Shown: piece after piece, positions 42,272-50,172 of the stretch
Position numbering within the stretch: position 1 is the stretch's first letter
How the letters are laid out: every line of letters starts with the position of its first letter
From: Erythrobacter sp. SCSIO 43205
Lineage (GTDB): Bacteria > Pseudomonadota > Alphaproteobacteria > Sphingomonadales > Sphingomonadaceae
Length of the DNA: 64,000 nt
Assembly: GCF_019904235.1 (NCBI RefSeq)
Contig: NZ_CP063202.1
Span: forward strand, 2,976,001 to 3,040,000
Reading direction: 5' to 3'
Translations under genes and position numbers: made by a program
The notes under the pieces: generated by a model
The model's input: the letters and a program-made list of their open reading frames with translations, nothing else
Told to the model about the DNA's origin: nothing
The model's database searches: none

Positions 42272-42300
42272 TTGACACTAAGGCGTGTGTCTCGCTATCG
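42272..42300 (+). promoter_or_regulatory. Sigma-70-like promoter of tRNA-Leu
   Basis: A consensus -35 TTGACA (42272-42277) is followed after 17 bases by a weak -10 (CTATCG). It ends 49 bases before the mature tRNA 5' end. Confidence 0.55.
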
Positions 42301-42349
42301 GCGCGCACCTACCTGCTGCTCCAACCGTGAAAGTTTGAGCGGCCCAAGT

Positions 42350-42436
42350 GCCCAGATGGCGGAATTGGTAGACGCACCGTCTTCAGGTGGCGGCGCTCGC
42401 AAGGGCGTGGAGGTTCGAGTCCTCTTCTGGGCACCA
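42350..42436 (+). tRNA. tRNA-Leu(CAG)
   Basis: A class II tRNA with acceptor stem GCCCAGA/TCTGGGC, discriminator A and encoded CCA (42434-42436). The anticodon stem CCGTC/GGCGG closes a TTCAGGT loop with anticodon CAG. It has the long variable arm and TTCGAGT T-loop. The 3' end is the likely attachment site for the integrase encoded directly downstream. Confidence 0.95.
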
Positions 42437-42602
42437 TTTGTTCTTCTCACGTTCTCCCAAATAATCTATAAAAACCGCAGAAATCCAAGGGATTCCGCCC
42501 CTGGATCGTCTCGGAATGTCCCGCCCAATCTCGGCCGTTCCAGACACTTTTGTGGGCCTTTTGGGGGCTTTTCACAAAAGCCCACATTTGAAAGGCCCCC
42601 AG

Positions 42603-43832
42603 ATGTCTTTGACCATTACGCGACTCAAATCTCTGAAGCCCAAAGCCAAGCCATACAAGGTCACCGATGGGCGTGGATTGTATATCGAGATCACACCATC
42701 AGGCAGCAAGCTTTGGCGATTTCGTTACCGCCTAGGCAAGAGCCAGAAGAAGATTTGCATTGGTAGCTTTCCAGAGATCAGCCTCGCGGAAGCCCGTGAC
42801 ATTGCCTTCGAAGCTAAGCGGAAGGTCGCGCGCGGTGACGATCCAGCTCTTGAGAAACGCAAGCAGAAGATCCGGAATGAGTACCTCGCCGCAAACACTT
42901 TCGAGACGGTGGCGCGCGAATACATCGAAGAGATGATGGTGAAAGGCGGCCTCGCCCAGGCGACAATCGTCAAAGCCAACTACTTCCTCGAGCAGCTCGC
43001 CCCAGCCATTGGAAACCGCCCGCTTGCCGATATTGAGCCGTTCGAGGTTTTGGCCCCGCTCAAAAGGCTTGAAGGACTCGGCAAGCATGAAACTGCCAAG
43101 AAAACCCGCTCCTTTGCTGGTCGTGTATTTCGCTATGGTGTGGCTACAACGCGCTGCACCACCGATCCTACCTCACTTTTGAAGGGTGCGCTGCGAGCGC
43201 CGCGCCCTACACACTATGCAGCGATTGTTGATCCCAAGAAGCTGGGCGGTTTGTTGCGCGCGATCGATGACTTTGATGGCTACATCCTCACCAAATACGC
43301 GCTGCAGATTGCGCCGCATGTCTTTGTACGCCCCGGTGAGCTTCGCCACGCTGATTGGGACGAGTTCGATCTTGATGAGGGCATCTGGCGAATTCCGGCT
43401 GGTAAAATGAAGGCGCGGCGTGCGCACGCAGTGCCGCTATCCCGGCAAGTTGTTACTCTGATGGAAGAGCTCGGAGCTCAAATGGGCATGGAAGGCTATG
43501 TATTCCCATCCACACGCTCCCGCCGACGTCCGATGAGCGAAAACGCGCTTAACGCTGCGTTCCGGCGTATGGGATATAGCAAAGAGGAAATCACAGCCCA
43601 TGGTCTCAGAGCGACAGCTTCGTCCCTTCTCAATGAGAGCGGTATTTGGAGCCCCGATGCTATTGAGCGCGCGCTTGCTCATGGTGACAGCGATGCTGTG
43701 CGCGGCATTTACCATCGCGGACGCCACTGGGATGAACGGGTGAAGATGGCACAGTGGTGGAGTGATCATCTCGATGAGCTCAAAGCAAAAGGAAGAAACA
43801 TCGAAGCCAAGAAACGTAGCGTTCACTGCTAG
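42603..43832 (+). CDS. Tyrosine integrase (P4/DUF4102 type)
   Basis: A 409-residue integrase. An N-terminal DUF4102 arm-binding domain (about 1-90, SLTITRLKSLKPKAKPYKV, WRFRYRLGKSQKKICIG) and a core-binding domain (about 100-190) lead to the catalytic domain with the Arg in FVRPGELRHADW, HGLRATASS and LAHGDSDAVRGIYHRG (nucleophile Tyr). The start at 42603 gives the standard N-terminus. It lies 166 bases downstream of tRNA-Leu in the same direction, the classic layout for an element inserted in a tRNA 3' end. No cargo genes follow. Confidence 0.92.
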   Translation: MSLTITRLKSLKPKAKPYKVTDGRGLYIEITPSGSKLWRFRYRLGKSQKKICIGSFPEISLAEARDIAFEAKRKVARGDDPALEKRKQKIRNEYLAANTFETVAREYIEEMMVKGGLAQATIVKANYFLEQLAPAIGNRPLADIEPFEVLAPLKRLEGLGKHETAKKTRSFAGRVFRYGVATTRCTTDPTSLLKGALRAPRPTHYAAIVDPKKLGGLLRAIDDFDGYILTKYALQIAPHVFVRPGELRHADWDEFDLDEGIWRIPAGKMKARRAHAVPLSRQVVTLMEELGAQMGMEGYVFPSTRSRRRPMSENALNAAFRRMGYSKEEITAHGLRATASSLLNESGIWSPDAIERALAHGDSDAVRGIYHRGRHWDERVKMAQWWSDHLDELKAKGRNIEAKKRSVHC

Positions 43833-43875
43833 AGTCGAAACCTTCGGGCGATAAAAACTAAATTAAATCTCTTGC

Positions 43876-44055
43876 CTACAACAAGCCCCCAGAGCCCAAA
43901 GTGGTGGTGAGAACTTCGACCATCTGGCTCATCGCTTGCACCGAAGGATCATGAGAGGTAATTTTGGTGCCTACGAACTGTGTCGGCAGCAACTCTATTC
44001 CTGCCGACTCGACCCCGTAGTTGTGCTTTTTCGTCTCGATAAAATAATGATACCA
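43876..44055 (-). pseudogene. C-terminal remnant of an unidentified gene
   Basis: A 60-codon frame ends at TAG (43876-43878). Its translation looks like real protein (HYFIETKKHNYGVES, LLPTQFVGTKITSHDPSVQ, MVEVLTTTLGSGGLL), but in-frame stops lie just upstream and no suitable start exists. It seems to be the end of a gene whose front is lost. The rest of the 365-base gap between the integrase genes (43833-44197) shows no intact gene. Confidence 0.45.
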
Positions 44056-44197
44056 TCACCACAAAAGCACTCACTGACAGCAGCACCTTTTCGAGAACTG
44101 GTTTTGGCCGCCCAAAGCTCTGTGATCTGAACCTTTGCATCGAGTGTCTGCGGTGCATAGCACCGCATTGAGCCCACCATCGCCTTGGGCGTCGCGT

Positions 44198-45367
44198 TCA
44201 GAGTGCCAACTGAGCCAACGCATGTTCTGCGTCGCTTCTCACCAAGTGACCATAGTGCTTTTCGATCATAGCGACACTCGTGTCTGAAAGTTGCGCCACG
44301 GTCAGAATTGGCAGCCCAGCACGAACCAAGTCGGTTATCACGCTGTGGCGGATAGTATAGGCGGAAGCGGCTTGTGGCAGTCCAGCTGCTTTCACCGCTC
44401 CTTTTATCGGACCTTTCCATTTATCTTTGGACCATGGAACACCATCTGCGCGCGTAAAAACTGATGCGGCAGATAGCTTACTTTTACACTGATCCGCCAA
44501 AAATCCGGCAATAGTCTCGGGAACGCTAATTTGACGAGGCATACCATTTTTATCGGCGCCAATCGTCAGCGTCCTCGTCCTTTTGTCAAAGTTGCTTACC
44601 TTAAGCGCAGCAAGAGCGCCTGGTCTGAGTGGCAAGAGACAAAGCCCTCTTACGAACGGCTCAATGTCTCTTGGAAGTGCAGACAAAAGCTTTTTACGCT
44701 CTGAGCGATCCAAATAGATTTCTCGACGGCGATCAGCTCCTTTTATCGGCTTCAGCGCTTCTTGCCAGGCGGCATCTGTATTTGGCGCACCTGGAGAAAT
44801 TACACGCCAGAGAGCGGCACGCAACGGAACCATATCGCGATTCACTGTGGAGGCAGCTCTGGTTTTGTAGCGCTGCTCTCCACTTTTGTTGCGAGATATG
44901 CGCGCAGGTGCATTTTCAAGCCGCTTTCGCCAAGCAAGCAGATGTCGCTTTCGTACTTTGTCTAATTTAACTTTGGAGATGGGGTCATCAAAAACGTGTC
45001 GGCGAAATATACCCTCAGCAATTGGTCCCGGCTTCTCTTGAAGATAAGCGAGACATGCATCTTTAACCGTCTCCAGCTTTTCTATTCGCAGACCACCAGC
45101 TTCGACAACTTCAGCAAAAGCCTCTGCGTCTCTTTTGGCTGTCGCGAATAGACTGTTTCCCGACAGTGTCCCATATGACCCAAGCTTCTTGCGACGATAC
45201 TTGCGAGCATCTTCATCGTAAGCGCGAGCGAACCAAGTGCCCTTTCCGCCTTTGATTGAAGGTCGATATCCAATATACCAACCAGCTTGAAGACGGTGCC
45301 AATGAGGCTCCTTGTCGCTTCGCGGTTTCAGTTTTTCCCGCTCGCCGATCCTGCTGAGGTCAGTCAT
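44198..45367 (-). CDS. Tyrosine integrase (second, unrelated)
   Basis: A 389-residue integrase unlike its neighbour. The catalytic motifs are PLRPGALAALKVSNF (Arg), YTIRHSVITDLVRAG (R-H box, with Tyr in place of the usual first His) and SVAMIEKHYGHL (Tyr nucleophile). The start at 45367 gives MTDLSRIGERE. Base composition is visibly more AT-rich than the flanking genes, a sign of transfer. The 3' half of a CAU tRNA lies 133 bases upstream and is its likely attachment site. It converges with the first integrase. Confidence 0.9.
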   Translation of the reverse strand: MTDLSRIGEREKLKPRSDKEPHWHRLQAGWYIGYRPSIKGGKGTWFARAYDEDARKYRRKKLGSYGTLSGNSLFATAKRDAEAFAEVVEAGGLRIEKLETVKDACLAYLQEKPGPIAEGIFRRHVFDDPISKVKLDKVRKRHLLAWRKRLENAPARISRNKSGEQRYKTRAASTVNRDMVPLRAALWRVISPGAPNTDAAWQEALKPIKGADRRREIYLDRSERKKLLSALPRDIEPFVRGLCLLPLRPGALAALKVSNFDKRTRTLTIGADKNGMPRQISVPETIAGFLADQCKSKLSAASVFTRADGVPWSKDKWKGPIKGAVKAAGLPQAASAYTIRHSVITDLVRAGLPILTVAQLSDTSVAMIEKHYGHLVRSDAEHALAQLAL

Positions 45368-45499
45368 GCCGCACAACCTTAATTTGAAAAGTATGAAACC
45401 AGTATGAAAAACATTGGGGGACAAGTTGAGAGCACGATAGACGAATGTATTTGTTTTTCAATACTTTTTTTCGTCCCGCAAAATCCCACCCCCTCTAAG

Positions 45500-45551
45500 C
45501 CCATCTTTCATACGGGTGGGGTCGCAAGTTCAATCCTTGCCGCGCCCACCA
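45500..45551 (+). repeat. 3' half of a CAU-anticodon tRNA (probable att site)
   Basis: From the anticodon arm to the CCA end, a tRNA half can be read: stem CATCT/GGGTG around the loop TTCATAC (anticodon CAT), GCAAG-TTCAATC-CTTGC as T-arm, then CGCGCCC-A-CCA. No 5' half or D-arm precedes it. Such a 3' fragment is what integration into a tRNA gene leaves at the far end of an element. The remaining bases of 45368-45756 are GC-rich and hold no gene that I can see. Confidence 0.7.
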
Positions 45552-45756
45552 TTTCTCGAAGTCCTCAGCGCAATTCCCTCCGCTTCGCTGCGGGGCGCCT
45601 GCGGACGGCCGGTCGGCCTTGCGAACTTTTCAGGTTCGAGGTTGGCCCATTCCGGCCCACCATCTTCGCAAGTTTCTTGATGCTGTTTGCCTTCCCCTGA
45701 TCAAATCCGGGAAGAGCGGGGCGTTTGTGGACGCGCATGACCCATGACCAGACCGG

Positions 45757-46170
45757 TCAATGAAGCGTGTCTTGCAGATAAGCGCTTTTTGAAACACCAT
45801 TAAACTGGATTGCTTTCATCGACGCGCGCACGATCTCTGCCGGCGTTGCGGGTTTGGGGCAAAAGATGATGCCGGGCAACCTTGCCGAATGATAGATTTC
45901 TGCATGGCCCGAATGGATGACGACTGGCACGTCCTGCGCCATCAGGTTCATCGCAAGGGGGAAAGAATACCCGTCGGGCAAACGTATGTCCAAAAGCGCA
46001 AAGTCGAACTTCGCATTGCTGATCGCATCCCACGCATCGGCCATATTGCCAATGACCGTGACATCGCTCACACCAGCTTTGCGGAAAGTATTTTCAAGGC
46101 CCACAGCCACGATAAACTCATCTTCAACGATGAGAACGGAGCGATCGCGAAGCGTTGTCTCGACATTCAT
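45757..46170 (-). CDS. Single-domain response regulator
   Basis: A 137-residue CheY-like receiver without an output domain. The acidic pocket is in VLIVEDEFIVAVGL, the phosphorylated Asp in FALLDIRLPDG (about residue 57), with the conserved Lys in FCPKPATPAEIV. It starts 18 bases downstream of the large kinase gene on the same strand and is its likely phosphoacceptor. In HWE systems such receivers often act as phosphate sinks or relay proteins. Confidence 0.88.
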   Translation of the reverse strand: MNVETTLRDRSVLIVEDEFIVAVGLENTFRKAGVSDVTVIGNMADAWDAISNAKFDFALLDIRLPDGYSFPLAMNLMAQDVPVVIHSGHAEIYHSARLPGIIFCPKPATPAEIVRASMKAIQFNGVSKSAYLQDTLH

Positions 46171-46188
46171 TCGGGTGGCTCCAGAAGA

Positions 46189-49100
46189 TTAAAGAGTAAA
46201 ACTCAAGTCAATAGCCGCCCCATTTTCGAGGAAGCGCCGTGAGAACTTTCCTTTCAGCTGACGTGCGCCAGTGTCAATAAGTAGACTTCCGAAGCCATGT
46301 TTATTGGTCTGTGGACAAAAGTCATTTCGACTTTCCAGCCATTTAAGTTCGATCGTCCGTTTTCCAGCCACGGTCCAGCTTATTGCAAGTTCGCCATCTG
46401 GAGCGCCAAGAGCACCATATTTCGCCGCATTGGTCGCAAGCTCATGGATGATCAGCGTGAGCGTGTTCACCTGATCGCCATCGACAAAGATCGCCGGTCC
46501 TTCGAGAGACACGTTTTGCCCTGTCGCGTGGGGCTCGATAATCGACTTTAGAAGGTGCTCAAGTGGCACGCCTTTCATCGAATTGTCTTTTCGAGCAAGG
46601 TCATAGACGCGCCCAAGGGAAACGATTCGCTCAAGCAGGTCGTTCGCTAAGCGTTCGGCTTGAGGATGCTCTTTAGGCGCTGCTTGAATAAGCCCCCCGA
46701 CCACAGCAAAAAGGTTTTCGATGCGGTGGCTCATTTCTTCAAGGAGCATTTGCTGGTTTTTCAAAGGCGAAATGTCGAGCGTTGGCCCTGCGACCTTCTT
46801 TGCGCCATTGAGCGTCGTATATGGCTTCCCGCGCGAGCGCAGCCAGCGTATGCCAACCGAAGGGTCTTTGACACGAAAGTCCACTTCATACTCTTCGCCG
46901 CGCTCGATAGCTCCGGTGATTTTTTCCTGCAGGATGGGTATGTCTTCTTCGACAACATTGGCGAGGACTTTGTCGAAGGGGATCTTCCCTGCACTGGCAA
47001 GGTTGAGATGCTCGGCCATGACCGCATCAATGCTCGAAATCGAGCGTTCAACATCCAGATCGCCCAGTCCCATACGCCCTGCATTCATCACCAGTTCGCG
47101 CAGTTCGGTTTGTTCTGTAAGTTCGCGTTGGAGCACCATGATTTCGGTGACATCAATGCCAAGCCCGACTACCTTCTTGCGGCCATCCATGCCTTCGACC
47201 GGAACAGCATCCACCTTCACCCAGCGGCGCGGCGCGCCCGGTATGTCCAGTTCGAGGATTTGCGAATATCCCTCCCCTTTGGCCAGAGCAGCATCCCGCT
47301 CGCCAAAGTGCCTTTTCGTGTCCAGCGGGGTTAGATTGGCCCCCAGAGCGTCGCGGCCATATTCACCGGGTCCGTCGAGCCCGGCAAGCTGAGCCCCTAT
47401 TGCATCGACTTGGAGCCGGCCTGTTTCAAGATCGGTTATCCACGACCCCATGTTTGCCGCTTCCATCGCAAGCTTGAGCTTGCGCGTTTCCTCTGCAAGC
47501 TTACGGCGCAAAGTGACCTCTTGCGATATGTCGACCATGGTGAGCGATGCGCCCTCCACCGACCCGTCAGCAGCGTAATAGGGATGGATGCGCAGAAAAT
47601 AGGCGCGCCCCGCTTCATCAAGGTCGCTCGTCTGAGTGAACGCCTTTCCCGTCTCGATGACTGTGCGCAATTGATTGATCAGGTCGATGCCACACGGCGG
47701 GAGCTTGATCTCAGCCAGCGAACGCCCTTCATCACCGCGGTCAAGCGAGAGCAATTCGCGCGCGGGATTGGTAAGGTGCCGGATGCGCAGGTCTTGATCG
47801 AGGACGATCATCACAAGGTCCGCCGAGCGCATGACATTGTCCAGATCGGCATTGGCCTGCGTCAGCTCATCGATTTTGTGCTTGAGCTCCTCATTGGCCG
47901 TCGTCAGTTCTTCATTTGCCGATTGAAGCTCTTCGTTCATCGACATCATTTCTTCATTCGCGCTTTTGAGCTCTTCGTTCGCTGTTTCGATCTGCTCAAG
48001 CTTGTCTTTCAGCGCCAGACGCGCAGCGTTCAGGTCGCCCTGTAAATTGGCGATCCGCCGGTCACGGGAAATCGGTTGCACGACGAATTCATCGGCCAAG
48101 GGTTGCAACCGGTCCTTAGCCACAAAGATCACCGCAACGCTTTCATTCTGCATGGGATGCGCAAAAACATCCGCTGTTTGAGTGCCAAAAGGCGAAGCGA
48201 TTTCGATGTCTTTCAACACGCGCGGCTCGTGCGAGTTCAACGCCTGCTCGACAAGCGGTTGAACAACCTCGCGAAGCCCCTCACGCAGTAAGGCCTCAAT
48301 TCTCCGTTCGTCACCAGGGCGCGACATCATGAACAGGCTGAGATCGCCAGAGCTGTCGAGAACCTGCCCCTCACGGGTCACACGGACAAAAGGCGGGGCG
48401 TAATGTTCGTAGATTGAGGCTCGCGAGGCCTCAAAACTGGTCTGGCGCGGAAAGTCGCGTTCCTGAGCCAATCGGACTGTGGCGTCGCAAGGGACAGTCA
48501 TGGTGGAGGCATGAACCATCGGCAGGTTGATCGTTGAACGGCTCACCTTATCGTTGCGCCGGAATATGCGCGCTTTTGGATCGACGGGCGCGAACAAGTC
48601 CTGACCGCGCGAAATGCCTTCGGAGGTTCCAAGGAAGAGATAGCCGCCCACACGCAAACCGAAATGCAGCAGCGGAAAGACCCCGCGCTGCAAGTCTTCC
48701 CCCAGATAAATCAGCAGATTGCGGCAAGAAATAAGATCAATCTGGGAGAACGGCGGATCGTGCGCGACATTATGCACCGAAAAACGCACCATCTCCCGCA
48801 GACGCGGCGATATCTCGAAGCGCTCCTGTGAAATTTGTGTGTATCGTTCGCGGTAGCGCGGCGGTATCTCTCCCAGCATTGAAATCGGATAGGAAGCACG
48901 CTGTCCCTGCTCGATCATCGCTTCGTCGATGTCCGTCGCAAAGATCGTCACCATTGGGGGCTTCTCAAGCGCCTCGCGCATTTCCTCGACCATCATCGCC
49001 AGAGAAAACGCTTCCTGCCCGCTGGAGCAGCCTGGAACCCAAACCCTGATCTCGTCCGACTCATCGGCATTTTCGATCAATGGGCCAATGACTGAAGTGC

Positions 49101-49971
49101 GCAGCCGCTCAAAATTGGCCGCATCGCGAAAGAAAGAGGTCACATGGATGAGAAAATCGCTCGCCAAGGCCTGTTGCTCGGTTTTCTCGGTCTTCAGCTT
49201 GATAAGATAGCTGCTTACATCCTCGATTTCGAGGACCTGCATCCGGCGATTCAGGCGCCGGGTGAGGGTCGAGCGTTTGTAGCCGGAAAAATCAGTGCCA
49301 ACCTCGTCTTTGAGCGCAGTGAAGATCGACTGCATCACCGCTTCGCAGGTGGCATCATCAGAGACGAAGCGATCAAGCTTGCCGGAGGCAAAATAGGACT
49401 TGAGCCGGGGGACAATTGCCTCTGCCTCAAGCGTAAAATCGACTAACTGCGTTGCAATCGCGGATTGAGGCATACCATCGTGGGCCGACTGCTTGGGAGA
49501 TTGCGCAATCGCGATACCGCCCAGTTCCTTGATCACGCGCAGCCCTGCGGTTCCATCGCTGCCAGTGCCCGAAAGGACAACACCCGCCGCACGGTCGCCT
49601 TGGACCTCGGCGAGCGCAGTGAAAAAGCTGTCAATCGGGCGTCTGGCCCCGCGCGGCCCGTCAAAAGGAACCAGTTCGAACCGGCCCCCGGCGAGCCGCA
49701 GATTTGAACCGGGCGGAATTACGTGGAGACAATCGACCTCCACGCTGTCGCCATCCTCAATCTGGCGCACTCGCAAAGCGGTCTTGCCCGCAAGCAGTTC
49801 AGCCATCATGCTTTCATGATCGGGGTCAAGATGCGCAATGAGCACAAAGGCCAAGCCTGTGCCTGTTGCGACCTCTCGAAACATCCGCGTCGCAGCATCC
49901 AGCCCGCCAGCAGACACGCCGATTGCCACAACAGGAAAATCCAATTGAGCCTGTACTTCAGGCTCATTCAT
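46189..49971 (-). CDS. CheB-CheR-PAS-HWE hybrid histidine kinase
   Basis: A 1260-residue multidomain signalling protein. A CheB methylesterase domain (about 12-195) keeps the triad Ser20, His47 (AHLDPDH) and Asp139 (GTGSDGTAG). A CheR methyltransferase domain (about 205-475) has WVPGCSSGQEAFSLA and FATDID. A long coiled coil (about 650-710, repeats of NEEL) is followed by about three PAS-like segments (about 715-1065) and an HWE kinase core (H-box EMSHRIENLFAVV, His1082; N-box IHELATNAAKYGAL). It lacks a receiver domain; that function is the separate gene just downstream. The signal is unknown. Confidence 0.9.
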   Translation of the reverse strand: MNEPEVQAQLDFPVVAIGVSAGGLDAATRMFREVATGTGLAFVLIAHLDPDHESMMAELLAGKTALRVRQIEDGDSVEVDCLHVIPPGSNLRLAGGRFELVPFDGPRGARRPIDSFFTALAEVQGDRAAGVVLSGTGSDGTAGLRVIKELGGIAIAQSPKQSAHDGMPQSAIATQLVDFTLEAEAIVPRLKSYFASGKLDRFVSDDATCEAVMQSIFTALKDEVGTDFSGYKRSTLTRRLNRRMQVLEIEDVSSYLIKLKTEKTEQQALASDFLIHVTSFFRDAANFERLRTSVIGPLIENADESDEIRVWVPGCSSGQEAFSLAMMVEEMREALEKPPMVTIFATDIDEAMIEQGQRASYPISMLGEIPPRYRERYTQISQERFEISPRLREMVRFSVHNVAHDPPFSQIDLISCRNLLIYLGEDLQRGVFPLLHFGLRVGGYLFLGTSEGISRGQDLFAPVDPKARIFRRNDKVSRSTINLPMVHASTMTVPCDATVRLAQERDFPRQTSFEASRASIYEHYAPPFVRVTREGQVLDSSGDLSLFMMSRPGDERRIEALLREGLREVVQPLVEQALNSHEPRVLKDIEIASPFGTQTADVFAHPMQNESVAVIFVAKDRLQPLADEFVVQPISRDRRIANLQGDLNAARLALKDKLEQIETANEELKSANEEMMSMNEELQSANEELTTANEELKHKIDELTQANADLDNVMRSADLVMIVLDQDLRIRHLTNPARELLSLDRGDEGRSLAEIKLPPCGIDLINQLRTVIETGKAFTQTSDLDEAGRAYFLRIHPYYAADGSVEGASLTMVDISQEVTLRRKLAEETRKLKLAMEAANMGSWITDLETGRLQVDAIGAQLAGLDGPGEYGRDALGANLTPLDTKRHFGERDAALAKGEGYSQILELDIPGAPRRWVKVDAVPVEGMDGRKKVVGLGIDVTEIMVLQRELTEQTELRELVMNAGRMGLGDLDVERSISSIDAVMAEHLNLASAGKIPFDKVLANVVEEDIPILQEKITGAIERGEEYEVDFRVKDPSVGIRWLRSRGKPYTTLNGAKKVAGPTLDISPLKNQQMLLEEMSHRIENLFAVVGGLIQAAPKEHPQAERLANDLLERIVSLGRVYDLARKDNSMKGVPLEHLLKSIIEPHATGQNVSLEGPAIFVDGDQVNTLTLIIHELATNAAKYGALGAPDGELAISWTVAGKRTIELKWLESRNDFCPQTNKHGFGSLLIDTGARQLKGKFSRRFLENGAAIDLSFTL

Positions 49972-50172
49972 TTGTGCTTGCACCTCAAACCCCCCGCACA
50001 AAAGCACCGAGCGCTTATTTAAGTGCCATTATTATTTGGAAAATAAAAGAAAGCACTATTACGGATGGACTTCGCGGGCCTCATACGGATTAATACTTAG
50101 TCGCCCTTCGATTATTACTGCTAGCAAAGCCTTTCGACGCGAGAAAGCGCGTGACAATTGCAAAGGGTGGCA

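Noticed and set aside
43949..44158. A 69-codon frame with a hydrophobic stretch between the integrases
   Set aside because: It overlaps the better-supported remnant in another frame and has arginine-rich shadow-like ends; it may be part of the same decayed gene but cannot be supported as intact.
45620..45665. A second tRNA-like 3' end (GGTTCGAG ... CACCA)
   Set aside because: The T-arm does not pair and the acceptor strand has no partner; similarity is limited to short words, so it is not called an att copy for the first integrase.
50008..50172. Possible general-stress sigma (EcfG) promoter between the two kinase genes
   Set aside because: I looked for GGAAC-N16/17-CGTT on both strands; only partial matches (GGAAA) are present.
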